Below, piece after piece: positions 41,517 to 50,820 of a stretch of DNA of 64,000 bases (position 1 is the stretch's first letter; each line of letters starts with the position of its first letter). The notes beneath the pieces were generated by a model. The model saw nothing but the letters and a program-made list of their open reading frames with translations. It did not search any database and was not told the DNA's origin. This DNA is from Bradyrhizobium sp. 4 (GTDB taxonomy: Bacteria > Pseudomonadota > Alphaproteobacteria > Rhizobiales > Xanthobacteraceae). The DNA lies in assembly GCF_023100905.1 (NCBI RefSeq), contig NZ_CP064686.1, forward strand, positions 5,456,001 through 5,520,000. The letters are read 5' to 3'. The position numbers and the translations under genes are program-made.

Positions 41517-42053
41517 TCATCCGCCGACGAACGCATAGTCGCGCTGGATGCCGCGCAGCGTGTCGGGAATAGGAAGCCGGTGCTGGCTCATGACTTTCGC
41601 CTTCGGATCCCGCGCAAGTGTATCCGCGATATCAGAGAGATATTCATCATCAACCCGCGGAAGCGCATAGAGTCCCGCATTCACGCCGGCGGCCTGCATG
41701 ATGCGGTCAACGATCGTCGTACAAACGCGAGGATCGCGCTTCATGGCATTGTACCAGAGTCTCTCGCGCCCAATGAGACTGATCTCGGCGTGCGCGGACC
41801 TGGCCTGTTCCTCGGTGATCGGCACGGTGTAGGTCCGGTGATCGTCGCCGAACACGTTGGAAAAGTCCGAAGGCAGCGCTGTCGATCCCGTAGGTACGGT
41901 ATGGACGTCAAATTTGCCTGGGCTGATCGGCGCATTGTGCCAACGCGGACCGAAGCCCGCATAGGTCTGCCCCGACGGATCAGTCAGAGTGACGGCCGCG
42001 TGTCCGACGCCATAGGGATTAAGTTGAACCGTAAGTGCGTGTCGACCCGGCAT
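41517..42053 (-). CDS. Hypothetical protein, possible permuted papain-like (YiiX/NlpC-type) hydrolase
   Basis: A 178-residue protein with a good CAGGAG site before the ATG. An early His in GVGHAAVTLTDPSGQTYAGFGP and a later Cys in RVCTTIVDRIMQAAGVN are arranged as in circularly permuted papain-like peptidases, where His precedes the nucleophilic Cys. There is no signal peptide. In phage or secretion contexts such proteins cut peptidoglycan or lipids. This is a fold-level guess from two motifs only. Confidence 0.45.
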   Translation of the reverse strand: MPGRHALTVQLNPYGVGHAAVTLTDPSGQTYAGFGPRWHNAPISPGKFDVHTVPTGSTALPSDFSNVFGDDHRTYTVPITEEQARSAHAEISLIGRERLWYNAMKRDPRVCTTIVDRIMQAAGVNAGLYALPRVDDEYLSDIADTLARDPKAKVMSQHRLPIPDTLRGIQRDYAFVGG

Positions 42054-42176
42054 TGATCACTCCTGAACTTCGTGCCTCCATTGCGAAACATCGGCACGTT
42101 GGGACTTTGACGGACGTCGTATTCATTGCAAGCCGCCCAGACGAGGCAACCGTCTCGCAATCGACGCTCGCACGAC

Positions 42177-42521
42177 CTATCGATCGTCCCCACGGACTCG
42201 ATCGAACCACCAATGGTCGATGCGGTTCAGCGTCGGCGCGACCCCGAGGACAGCCTTCTCAAGGATCCATCCGAACAAATAGGCGGCCGCCAAACTCAGC
42301 AGATACACCCCGACTTGAACGAAGAAATAGCCGTTGAGCAGCAGCCACTCCATCGTGGCTCCTGGCATGGCTCCCACGACGAGCCAGCCGGGAAGAGCGC
42401 TGAGCGCCATGAACAATCCGCTCGTCTTACTGTCGCGCGCGAGATAGGCGGCTGCCAGCATGAACACAACATAAGACGCGTAGAAGCCAACGCAGATCAG
42501 GCCGCCCCTATTGAACCTCAC
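42177..42521 (-). CDS. Small multi-pass membrane protein
   Basis: A 114-residue protein with about four hydrophobic segments (residues 7-27, 35-55, 58-75 and 77-95) and a basic tail (RIDHWWFDRVRGDDR). The GTG start has a strong GGGAGGAGAGGG site. No family is recognised. It sits in the prophage remnant between the terminase and the hydrolase-like gene. Confidence 0.6.
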   Translation of the reverse strand: MRFNRGGLICVGFYASYVVFMLAAAYLARDSKTSGLFMALSALPGWLVVGAMPGATMEWLLLNGYFFVQVGVYLLSLAAAYLFGWILEKAVLGVAPTLNRIDHWWFDRVRGDDR

Positions 42522-42911
42522 GTCCCTCTCCTCCCGTCATCCGGCATCGTGTTCGAACCTATATGCGCGCCGGAAGGCGATGTGGACGGCGAAGACAGCC
42601 GCAAGCAATACGATCGCGCAAATTCCAAATCCGATCCAAGCCGCAGCGGCTTGCCGCAGCTCGATCCGGCCTGTCGCATCGCGACGCTACCACGGCCACT
42701 GCAATGGCTGCGGCGTTGCACTGAATGGTTCGACATAGATCCGGCCGAAGGAAAGGAATGGTAGGACGGCTCGCCACCGCGTATCCGATCAGGTCGACCA
42801 GTATTCTCAACGTCGACATCGCAAATCTCACGCAGCGGTAGACATTACACCTCCTAGAACATAACACGAACACGTGTCAACCGCAGGTTTCACCGCGGCC
42901 CATTGTCTCAC
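42522..42911. other. Gene-poor gap with decayed reading frames
   Basis: No intact gene is supported. On the reverse strand a frame ending at 42538 encodes a short membrane-like tail (WIGFGICAIVLLAAVFAVHI) but has a stop upstream and no start codon, so it is probably a remnant. An AT-richer stretch (about 42840-42880) lies beside the terminase gene end. Confidence 0.5.
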
Positions 42912-44198
42912 TCACACCCACCCCTGCTCGGCATAGCGGATCGGCCGGTTGAACGCGGCTGCCCTGCCTGGCTGCTCATGGCAGATCGCCATCAATCCCA
43001 GCGCATCGGCGGCGTGGCTTGACCAGTCGTGCTCGGGGCCGAGCCCGATGTTGCGCGCCTCGTCCTTGCGCTCATGATAAAAGCCGAGCGCCTCGCGGCC
43101 AGGCTCCGTTGTGTCCTTGTTGAACCAAAGCTGCGGACCAAGTCGCCGCAATGCCTCGATCCGCATCATCGCGGCGCCCGGCCCCTGGTTCTTCACCGGA
43201 GGCTCGACCGTGAATCCGGCCTCGCGCAGATGATCCTCGTAGCGCTTGCCGGTGATGTTGTTGGCGGCGATGCCGTCATGCGGCAGGTAAAGAATGGCCT
43301 GGTCATAGCCGCGCGAGCGCAGCCAGTTGACGTGAAACGCCAGCACCTGGCCGACGCTCTCGTAATAATCCAGGACGCGAATTTCAGTGCCGACCCACTG
43401 CACGATCCAGATCGCGAAGGCATCCGCCGCGGCGCCAGCGCCGCCGATGTCGATGAAGGCGCGCAGTGGCAACAGCGGATCCGCCGCAACCTTTCCGATC
43501 CGTCCCTGCGCGCGCGCTTCCGACAGCAACGAAGCGAAATAGGCGCCTTCGAAGGCGCGCGCATATTCGCCCTCCCAGATGTGATCGTAGCGCTCCGGAT
43601 AGAGCTTTCGATCGAGCAACCGTTCCTCCGTGAGCACGTCCGGAAACCAGGGATTGTCGCGCCAGTTCGCCTTGACGACGACAGCTCCCTCGGGCCGCCG
43701 CCCGCGCAAGAAATCGTCGATCGCATCGCTCTTGCGGCGCGGATTCCAGCTCGCCCACAGCTCGGAGTCTTTTGCGCGGATCGTCGGCCGCAGCAACGCA
43801 AGGCTACGCGCGCTCAACGACTGAGCCTCGTCGATCCAGGCGATGCGAAATCCTTCCAATGATTTGATCGAGTCGGCTGTGTGATCCTGAAGCCCCCGAA
43901 AGATGATCAACCCGTCGCCAGGCGTTTCGATTTTATCGCTGAAGAACTTGAAGCCGTGGCCGAGACCAAGACTTGCGATCTTGCCCTCGATCAGCCGCTT
44001 GGAAGATTGCGCCAGCGTCCGCTGCGCTTCGCGGATGCAGACCGCGAGCGTGCCGCGCTCGGCCTGACAGGTCTCGACAAGAAGCTCGCCGAAGAAATGC
44101 GATTTGCCCGAGCCGCGTCCACCATAAACGCCCTTGTAGCGCGCGGGTTGCAGCAGTGGCTCGAAGACCTTGGCCGTCGGAATTTTCAGGATGGACAA
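42912..44198 (-). CDS. Phage terminase large subunit
   Basis: A 428-residue DNA-packaging motor of the PBSX/Terminase_3-6 group. It has Walker A GGRGSGKSH (residues 26-34), Walker B WIDEAQSL (near 120), the coupling region ELWASWNPRR and a C-terminal nuclease domain starting FIDIGGAGAAADAFA with an acidic residue. Both domains seem intact, so the protein could still be active. The expected portal and capsid genes downstream are missing or broken, so this is a decayed prophage. Confidence 0.85.
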   Translation of the reverse strand: MSILKIPTAKVFEPLLQPARYKGVYGGRGSGKSHFFGELLVETCQAERGTLAVCIREAQRTLAQSSKRLIEGKIASLGLGHGFKFFSDKIETPGDGLIIFRGLQDHTADSIKSLEGFRIAWIDEAQSLSARSLALLRPTIRAKDSELWASWNPRRKSDAIDDFLRGRRPEGAVVVKANWRDNPWFPDVLTEERLLDRKLYPERYDHIWEGEYARAFEGAYFASLLSEARAQGRIGKVAADPLLPLRAFIDIGGAGAAADAFAIWIVQWVGTEIRVLDYYESVGQVLAFHVNWLRSRGYDQAILYLPHDGIAANNITGKRYEDHLREAGFTVEPPVKNQGPGAAMMRIEALRRLGPQLWFNKDTTEPGREALGFYHERKDEARNIGLGPEHDWSSHAADALGLMAICHEQPGRAAAFNRPIRYAEQGWV

Positions 44199-44301
44199 TG
44201 GATGCGCTCGCTCGCACTACGACAGGCCGGCACGCCTCCGCCACATCGCGGCCCAGTCCTCGTTGCTCGGAGTGTCGGAACCGAATTCCAGATCGATCTT
44301 T

Positions 44302-44634
44302 TCACGGCTTAGGCGTCATCCCAGCATCCGCATCGCGCAGGCTTGCCGGATACACGATGATGCGCTCGATCCGGTGAATCAATTCCAGCACGCGATCCTC
44401 CCCGTTCTCGATCGGCTGCGCCGCCTTGCCCCAGCCGCGATCGAGGATTGCATTGGCGGCGGAGACACGGGCGGCCGGCGTTGCATCGTCGCTGCGCATG
44501 ATGCCGACCAGCACCCTGAGCGCGGTTCTGGTGTGACTCCGTGCCAGCGAGCGGATTTCGGTCAGGCTGTGCGCGCTGGACGTCTTCCGTCGCGCAGGCG
44601 CGCGGACCGGCTCGCTCACGAGCGCAATTTCCAT
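44302..44634 (-). CDS. TerS-like/prophage hypothetical protein, copy 1
   Basis: A 110-residue helical protein with the core SLARSHTRTALRVLVGIMRS...AANAILDRGWGKAAQPIE, shared with the gene at 47789-48136 (ARVAAANAILDRGWGKPVQPL). Its position just before the terminase large subunit suggests a small-terminase-like or DNA-binding role. The start ATG 44634 follows the 23-residue small frame at 44643-44714. Confidence 0.6.
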   Translation of the reverse strand: MEIALVSEPVRAPARRKTSSAHSLTEIRSLARSHTRTALRVLVGIMRSDDATPAARVSAANAILDRGWGKAAQPIENGEDRVLELIHRIERIIVYPASLRDADAGMTPKP

Positions 44635-44642
44635 GTCCTCGC

Positions 44643-44714
44643 TCAAGACAACGTCTCCCACAGCGCGATTACAACCAGGCCCGCGAGTGCGAGCGATATC
44701 AGATAGGCTGTCAT
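44643..44714 (-). CDS. 23-residue single-membrane-segment small protein
   Basis: The frame reads MTAYLISLALAGLVVIALW plus ETLS and a stop. A strong TGGAGAAGTC ribosome site lies directly upstream, and the stop is 8 nt from the next start. It is almost wholly hydrophobic, so it would sit in the membrane. Function unknown; the strong ribosome site is the main evidence that it is real. Confidence 0.5.
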   Translation of the reverse strand: MTAYLISLALAGLVVIALWETLS

Positions 44715-44954
44715 GACTTCTCCACAAAAAGAAATGCGCGGCAGATCGCGAGACGAAGCGCGATCGTTTCGGGCGCGAACCCTATCTCCGTTCCCGGAGG
44801 CCGCAGCGGCGCGAGCACTGGCCCAGCGCCGCGGGCCGGCACGTTCGCGCGTGCACGGCCAGCAATGGTACGGACGACGGCGCGCCGATCGGCGCTCCAG
44901 GTTTGACGAGTGCGTGGCCGCAATGCGCCGCCGCCGTCCGATCTCGATCGAGAC

Positions 44955-45007
44955 GAAAAAACCCGCGGCGGATGCGTTCCGCGCGGGTCAACCAAACTCG
45001 TCTCGAT
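44955..45007 (-). ncRNA. Putative small RNA, multicopy element copy A
   Basis: Read on the reverse strand: a TTGACA -35 (45038-45043), an 18-nt spacer, a CATAAT -10 (45014-45019), a ~20-nt leader and a GC stem-loop (ACCCGCG arms) ending in a T run at 44956-44960. The predicted transcript is about 53 nt. The same arrangement occurs at 45.8 and 48.2 kb with conserved promoter bases. Confidence 0.6.
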
Positions 45008-45013
45008 GATGGC

Positions 45014-45043
45014 ATTATGCCGGTGTTTTGCCCGACGTGTCAA
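45014..45043 (-). promoter_or_regulatory. Sigma-70-type promoter of small-RNA copy A
   Basis: TTGACA and CATAAT separated by 18 nt, a near-consensus housekeeping promoter. The promoter bases are almost identical in copy B. Confidence 0.65.
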
Positions 45044-45090
45044 ACGAACGAATTCGCTCAAGCTGCGTTAGGCGATCAGGAGGCCGGCAG

Positions 45091-45291
45091 ATGACGCTCA
45101 AGACTCCATCACAAGACACATCGCGAAATCTTACAGGACCAAAGCCGCGCATCGACAAGGCGCGCGAGACGCAAGAGACCGTCGTTGAAGACCCCGGCGA
45201 CACGGACAACAACGACCGCGATCTCGTGCATGGCGAGGGCGGCACCATCGACCTCCCCACCGGCCCCGGCGATTTGTCGAAGGACGATTAG
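45091..45291 (+). CDS. Small acidic hypothetical protein
   Basis: A 66-residue, highly charged and probably unstructured protein (DPGDTDNNDRDLVHGEGG). The start at 45091 has a perfect AGGAGG site. No membrane segment or known domain. It precedes the response regulator gene by 107 nt on the same strand. Confidence 0.6.
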   Translation: MTLKTPSQDTSRNLTGPKPRIDKARETQETVVEDPGDTDNNDRDLVHGEGGTIDLPTGPGDLSKDD

Positions 45292-45346
45292 GCCGCTCCG
45301 CAGGCGGCGCGACGTGTGAAACATCGCTCATTCGACCACGCCGTGC

Positions 45347-45372
45347 GGAACTTACACCAAGGCGGGCGCGTT
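45347..45372 (+). promoter_or_regulatory. Sigma-EcfG-type general stress promoter
   Basis: GGAAC (45347-45351), 17 nt, then CGTT (45369-45372), the pattern used by the alphaproteobacterial general stress sigma factor. The response regulator ATG lies 27 nt downstream. Confidence 0.65.
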
Positions 45373-45398
45373 TATTCCTTCAGGAGGAACATTCTGCG

Positions 45399-45743
45399 AT
45401 GAGCCACACCGTACTGGTTGTTGACGACGATCCCGGCGTGCTCGATGTCCTTGTGGGCATGCTGGAAGATCTCGGCTGCGGCGTCATCAGCGCCAATAGC
45501 GGCCCGGATGCGCTCGACCGGCTCAGGCAGAACCAGGACATCTCCATCCTCATCACCGACATCAACATGCCCGGCATGGACGGTCACGAACTCGCCGAGC
45601 TGGCCAGACGACGCCGCCCGGAGCTGAAGATCCTGCAACTGTCGGGACGTGAACCCCGGCGCGACGGCCTTCCCATGATCAGAAAGCCGTTCTCGTTCGA
45701 GGAACTCGCCAGCACCATGCAGCGGACTGTCGGCATCTGCTGA
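45399..45743 (+). CDS. Single-domain response regulator
   Basis: A 114-residue receiver domain with no output domain. The acidic pair D9/D10, phospho-acceptor D54 (ITDINMPGMDG), S82 and K96 (RKPFSFEE) are all present, so it should be phosphorylated. The ATG has an AGGAGG site. It may act as a phosphate sink or as a protein-protein switch. No histidine kinase is nearby. The upstream sigma-EcfG-like promoter suggests stress induction. Confidence 0.85.
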   Translation: MSHTVLVVDDDPGVLDVLVGMLEDLGCGVISANSGPDALDRLRQNQDISILITDINMPGMDGHELAELARRRRPELKILQLSGREPRRDGLPMIRKPFSFEELASTMQRTVGIC

Positions 45744-45781
45744 AGGTCGCAAGCCCGAAACGCCGGACAGCGCAAAAATCC

Positions 45782-45837
45782 AAAACAAAACCCGCGGCGG
45801 ATCGCCTCCGCGCGGGTTGAACCAAACTCTTTTCGAT
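45782..45837 (-). ncRNA. Putative small RNA, multicopy element copy B
   Basis: Reverse-strand TTGACA (45868-45873), 18 nt, CATAAT (45844-45849), then a short leader and a stem-loop (45790-45817) followed by TTTTGTTTT. The leader GAGTTTGGTT and the loop arms match copy A closely. Predicted transcript about 56 nt. Confidence 0.6.
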
Positions 45838-46004
45838 GATGGCATTATGCCGGTGTTTTGCCCGACGTGTCAACGCGCCGAATGCGGACAAAGGATTTCC
45901 CTCTCCCCACTCAGATATGTGGTGTGCAACGGGCTTGCTTCAAGCCCCCGACCCTGCCGTAGAACCCTCGACCCGAACACCATCCAAACCCGAGGGGTCA
46001 TCAC

Positions 46005-47531
<1,527 letters not shown>

Positions 47532-47533
47532 TT

Positions 47534-47752
47534 TCAGGTCGGGCGCGAAGGAACGCGGCTCAAGATTCGAATATTCGTGCGCTCACCGTGCGCAGGCTCA
47601 TCGACGCTGCCGGCTTGCTGCGGTGGCGTGGGGGCCGGCTGACGAGATAGCGCGTCGCGCATCCATCGAGGTAAACCGATCAGAGCCGCGTTCTCTTGCT
47701 GTGGATGCATATTTTCAGGCGCCACGGGAGTCGATGGCGACGGTGTTTTCAT
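47534..47752 (-). CDS. Small hypothetical protein in prophage-remnant operon
   Basis: A 72-residue, Pro-rich protein including NAALIGLPRWMRDALSRQP. The ATG has a GAGGAATT site and lies 36 nt after the TerS-like gene on the same strand. No domain recognised. It ends tail to tail with the monooxygenase gene (2 nt). Confidence 0.45.
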   Translation of the reverse strand: MKTPSPSTPVAPENMHPQQENAALIGLPRWMRDALSRQPAPTPPQQAGSVDEPAHGERTNIRILSRVPSRPT

Positions 47753-47788
47753 TGCAATTCCTCGTCTGGAGACAAGACGATGCGAAGC

Positions 47789-48136
47789 TTACGAAGCCTC
47801 GGGTTCGCGCGTCTCATTGTTGACTATCGATGGATGATCCGGATGTACGATGATGCGTTCGATCCGTTGCAGCAATTCGCGCGGCCGTGCGTCCGTCGCT
47901 AAGGGCTGCACCGGCTTGCCCCATCCACGATCGAGAATAGCGTTTGCGGCGGCCACCCGCGCGAAGGCATTCGCTGTCTCTCTAAACATGATGGCAGCAA
48001 GCACGTTGAGTGCGGCTTCGGTCTTGGCGCGTGCCAGGGTTTCGATATCGCCCAGCGTTGGTGCCCTGAAACCTTCACTGGCCACATGCTGAGCAACAGG
48101 AAGACGCAGCTCGGTCCTTCTCCTAAATTTGGTCAT
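47789..48136 (-). CDS. TerS-like/prophage hypothetical protein, copy 2
   Basis: A 115-residue paralogue of the gene at 44302-44634: both share AANAILDRGWGK, a preceding LARAKTEAALNVLAAIM / LARSHTRTALRVLVGIM helix and a following RIERIIV. This copy has no terminase large subunit beside it. Its start lies 37 nt after small-RNA copy C, so the element and the gene seem to have been duplicated together. Confidence 0.6.
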   Translation of the reverse strand: MTKFRRRTELRLPVAQHVASEGFRAPTLGDIETLARAKTEAALNVLAAIMFRETANAFARVAAANAILDRGWGKPVQPLATDARPRELLQRIERIIVHPDHPSIVNNETREPEAS

Positions 48137-48172
48137 TGGAAATCCGTTTATTAAATGACGAGTCTCCGCAAA

Positions 48173-48216
48173 CAAAAAGCCCGCGGCGGATTGCTCCGCG
48201 CGGGCTGATCTTCAAT
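48173..48216 (-). ncRNA. Putative small RNA, multicopy element copy C
   Basis: Reverse-strand TTGACA (48247-48252), 18 nt, CAGAAT (48223-48228), then a stem-loop (48179-48206, GCCCGCG arms) and a T run at 48174-48178. The leader is shorter than in copies A and B; the stem-loop and promoter are conserved. Confidence 0.58.
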
Positions 48217-48369
48217 GATGCTATTCTGCCAGTGTTTTGCCCGACGTGTCAAATCCGTAGTCAATAGCGGAATGTGCTGACACGCCCGCTGAGGGCCAAC
48301 AGATGACCTCAATGTCAGGCGCGGATGGAATGAAGGGCCAGCCAGCGCGACCGGCTGACCGGAATCGAT

Positions 48370-48660
48370 TCAACCTGCAGCCGCGAACAGGATCCAGGAG
48401 ACTGCGAATCGGGTTACCGACTTCTCGGTTGATTGCATGATCTCGACGTCGAAACCTTTCTGGTCGGCACGAGTAACCTCGACAAATAGGCTGGTCACTC
48501 CACGATCTCCTCCAATATGGAAACCGGTCAAGGAGGCCAACACGACGGGTTTCGCATTCTTGATGTCGCGACCGTAAGGAATATTGAACTTGGTTTGACC
48601 AGACGTATCGAATTCAGCGGTGCCACCAGCCAAGGCTGCACCAAGAGAAAACGTTTTCAT
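48370..48660 (-). CDS. Hypothetical protein with H-type-lectin-like end
   Basis: A 96-residue protein. The second half, KPVVLASLTGFHIG, SLFVEVTRADQKGFDVEI and VTRFAVSWILFA, recalls the H-type lectin domain (strand, GF, VSW pattern). There is no signal peptide. The ATG at 48660 is preceded by AATTGATAG and lacks a strong site. The assignment rests on pattern only. Confidence 0.4.
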   Translation of the reverse strand: MKTFSLGAALAGGTAEFDTSGQTKFNIPYGRDIKNAKPVVLASLTGFHIGGDRGVTSLFVEVTRADQKGFDVEIMQSTEKSVTRFAVSWILFAAAG

Positions 48661-48781
48661 GAATGCCCCTATCAATTAAAGCGGGAATAGTTTCCCGCAA
48701 CAACTACAGCAGAGGGCGCCTGTTTTTGCAACCATCCTAAAGTTAGAGGCTAGGCCCGCACGCGACACCTGGGCCCAAAGA

Positions 48782-48807
48782 AAGCCGGCCGCTCACGCGA
48801 CCGGCTT
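48782..48807 (-). terminator. Terminator of the DUF3606 gene
   Basis: Reverse-strand hairpin AAGCCGGTCGC / GCGGCCGGCTT with loop TGA(G), followed by TTTCTTT. It lies 31 nt after the DUF3606 stop. Confidence 0.6.
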
Positions 48808-48837
48808 GCCACGAACCCACGGACTGGCGCAAAATTG

Positions 48838-49023
48838 TCAGCCCCCCAGCTTACGATCCACCTTCTTCCGACTGCTGCCGACCTTCTTGACCGCCTTCTT
48901 CACGGCAGAAGCCGAGCGGCCCGTCTTCTTTGCCTCGTAGCTCACTTCGTATTTCTGTCCGCCCGCCACGCGCGCGCGGTCCTGCTTGCGACCGCGAGCG
49001 GTCTGCTTCTTCGCTTTAGCCAT
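48838..49023 (-). CDS. DUF3606 family small basic protein
   Basis: A 61-residue, Lys/Arg-rich protein with the core QKYEVSYEAKKTGRSASAVKKAVKKVG, typical of the DUF3606 family of stress-associated small proteins. ATG 49023 has AAGGAG upstream. A GGAAC-N16-CGTT sigma-EcfG-type promoter lies at 49047-49071, and the terminator at 48782-48807 follows the gene. A nucleic-acid-binding role is plausible from its charge. Confidence 0.75.
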   Translation of the reverse strand: MAKAKKQTARGRKQDRARVAGGQKYEVSYEAKKTGRSASAVKKAVKKVGSSRKKVDRKLGG

Positions 49024-49046
49024 GTTGACGCTCCTTGCACCTGCAA

Positions 49047-49071
49047 AACGCAAGAGGACTCAAACGGTTCC
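49047..49071 (-). promoter_or_regulatory. Sigma-EcfG-type general stress promoter
   Basis: Read leftward, GGAAC (49071-49067), 16 nt, then CGTT (49050-49047). The predicted transcript start is about 17 nt before the DUF3606 ATG. Confidence 0.72.
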
Positions 49072-49157
49072 TAGCGCCCATTAGGGCCGCGCCAATCAGC
49101 GGAACGAATCCGGCCTTTAGGATTCGAATCAACGTGTTCGTTGCGTGGAGTTTGTCA

Positions 49158-50081
49158 GTGGCGTTTCAGCGTCAGCGTAAGCCGGGGGTGATCGGCGTGA
49201 AAGCGCCCTTCCCCGGCTTCATCGAACCGGCCTTGGCATCGGCGATGGACCGCGTGCCATCCGGAGAGCGGTGGATTCACGAAATCAAGTTCGACGGCTA
49301 CCGGGTGCAGCTTCATTTGGCCAACGAGGCCGTCACAGTCTACACCCGTCGCGGTCACGACTGGACCAAACGCTTCAAGAAAGTTGCCGACGACGCTTGG
49401 CACATCAAGGCGGGATCGGAGGTCATCGATGGCGAGGTTGTCGTCCCTGCTGCCGATGGCAGCACCGATTTTTCCGTCCTTCAACACGAGCTGAAGGGCA
49501 CATCGTCCAAGATCATGCTCGTGGCATTTGACCTGCTTCATCTCAATGGGCGAGACCTGCGGGGCCTGCCGCTGTTCCAGCGCAAGGCCGAGCTGAAGAA
49601 GATCATCTCCGGAACCGACGTGCAATTCAGCGAGAGCTTCGAGATCGAAGGGCGCGAGATGTTCGCACATGCCTGCAAGGTCGGGCTTGAGGGCGTGGTC
49701 TCCAAGGTTCGCGACAGCATCTACAATAGTGGCCGCGGCAATAACTGGGTCAAGACAACTTGCGCGCAACGAGAGACGCTAACCATCGCCGGCTTCGCAC
49801 TCGATGAAGGCAAATGGGACGGCATGTATCTGGGGCGCCATAAGGGAGATCATCTTGTTTATGCGGGCAAGGTTGACCACGGCTTCGACAAGACATCTGC
49901 CGCAGAACTGCAAAATCGATTGAAGCCGCTCATTCGCAAGACGCAACCTTACGCCAAGCGCATCGCGCACAAGGGCATCTGGGTCGAGCCGAAGCTGCTT
50001 GCGGAAATCGAATACCGCGCCAAGTCGGCCGAGGGAAAAGTCCGGCATCCATTCTTCAAAGGGTTGAGGGAGGATCTGTGA
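49158..50081 (+). CDS. ATP-dependent DNA ligase (LigD ligase-domain type)
   Basis: A 307-residue stand-alone ligase like the ligase domain of LigD/LigC used in bacterial end joining. The adenylated Lys is in EIKFDGYR (near residue 46), followed by DGEVVV, the DLLHLNGRDLRG region, GLEGVVSKVRDS, and an OB-fold C-terminus (VYAGKVDHGF, AEIEYRAKSAEGKVRHPFF). The polymerase and phosphoesterase domains of full LigD are absent. I chose GTG 49158 because it has a GGAG site and fits family length; earlier frames lack similarity. The next gene overlaps by 4 nt. Confidence 0.82.
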   Translation: MAFQRQRKPGVIGVKAPFPGFIEPALASAMDRVPSGERWIHEIKFDGYRVQLHLANEAVTVYTRRGHDWTKRFKKVADDAWHIKAGSEVIDGEVVVPAADGSTDFSVLQHELKGTSSKIMLVAFDLLHLNGRDLRGLPLFQRKAELKKIISGTDVQFSESFEIEGREMFAHACKVGLEGVVSKVRDSIYNSGRGNNWVKTTCAQRETLTIAGFALDEGKWDGMYLGRHKGDHLVYAGKVDHGFDKTSAAELQNRLKPLIRKTQPYAKRIAHKGIWVEPKLLAEIEYRAKSAEGKVRHPFFKGLREDL

Positions 50082-50284
50082 GAAAGCAGATGGTGGTTTA
50101 CTGCGCCCATAATTGTAACACCGAATTCGAGACCGACGTTGAGGACGTCGAATGCGGTGCCGGCCAAATCGTCTGCCTGGAATGCGACGGAGGCGGGCGC
50201 TGCCTGTTTCCTCCGGAGATGGTCGGAGGCGAACTGGCCTGCGTCGATTGCAAGGGGACGGGCCGCCAGTTGGTCAGCATTTGA
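50078..50284 (+). CDS. Small zinc-ribbon-like protein
   Basis: A 68-residue protein with Cys pairs arranged as CAHNC, CLECDGGGRC and CVDCKGTGR, the last two resembling a DnaJ-type zinc finger half. It overlaps the ligase stop by 4 nt, so it is co-translated with it. A nucleic-acid or chaperone role is possible. Confidence 0.6.
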   Translation: MRKQMVVYCAHNCNTEFETDVEDVECGAGQIVCLECDGGGRCLFPPEMVGGELACVDCKGTGRQLVSI

Positions 50285-50392
50285 ATGCGCCTTGGTTTTC
50301 CACAGCCACGACAGGCAGTAGCTCATTGCGCTCCTCGCCTACCACCCATCGATAATTTGCCAGCTTGGCCGGCACATGGCTTTGATCGCCGC

Positions 50393-50749
50393 ATGAGCAC
50401 CAAGTCCCGCCAACATCTCTACGGCACTCAAATCAAGATTTCGGCCGAGCGCGCCAAGGAGGCGCGCAAGGAGGCCGACAAACTGGCTTGCGCGGCCTGG
50501 AACTATCGGATGCTTGGCTATAAGGGCCCGGCGCAGCCATCGCCGACGATCGGAGACGCCATCAACGCCGGCTTCCTATACCTCGAAGTGCGATGCCTTG
50601 GATGCGACACCAACCAAACCGTGGCGCTCGATATCGTCCGTCGTGCCAAGACGACGCCGGTGCATGAACTTGAGCGCTACATGCGATGCAAGGACTGTTC
50701 GGAAGTGCGGCGCTATCCGTATAAGCGAAGCGCACTTGTTGCATTATGA
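50393..50749 (+). CDS. Hypothetical protein with paired CxxC motifs
   Basis: A 118-residue protein with a helical N-terminus (ISAERAKEARKEADKLACAAW) and two Cys pairs, CLGC and CKDC, about 33 residues apart, likely binding one zinc. The ATG at 50393 (MSTKSRQHLYG) is chosen over earlier in-frame starts, which add arginine-rich residues. Nothing else is recognised. It follows the ligase and zinc-ribbon genes. Confidence 0.6.
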   Translation: MSTKSRQHLYGTQIKISAERAKEARKEADKLACAAWNYRMLGYKGPAQPSPTIGDAINAGFLYLEVRCLGCDTNQTVALDIVRRAKTTPVHELERYMRCKDCSEVRRYPYKRSALVAL

Positions 50750-50820
50750 CCAACGAAAATCTCGGCGGATAATCCGGCATCTTACTGGTGGCCCGGCGAG
50801 CGCTAAGGATCGTCGAACAT

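Larger units (their letters stand above)
44715..45090. other. Intergenic stretch holding small-RNA copy A
   Basis: No convincing protein gene: the frames seen on both strands are GC-rich shadows, one of which runs through the repeat element. The stretch holds the promoter-hairpin element described at 44955-45007 and a weak sigma-EcfG-like pair (CGAAC at 45045-45049 and CGTT at 45066-45069) ahead of the small acidic protein gene. Confidence 0.5.

Noticed and set aside
41100..42056. 318-codon forward frame across the prophage remnant
   Set aside because: It is arginine-rich, has no recognisable motif and is antisense to two frames with good ribosome sites.
44711..45061. Reverse frame reading through small-RNA copy A, and a similar one through copy B (45679-45891)
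   Set aside because: Their shared start (RRAKHRHNAII) comes only from translating the repeated promoter element; no ribosome site lies before them.
45045..45069. CGAAC-N16-CGTT before the small acidic protein gene
   Set aside because: The -35 has one mismatch to GGAAC and overlaps the small-RNA element; kept only as a weak possibility.
50750..50820. LexA box before the SRAP gene
   Set aside because: No GTTC-N7-GTTC pattern was found there.
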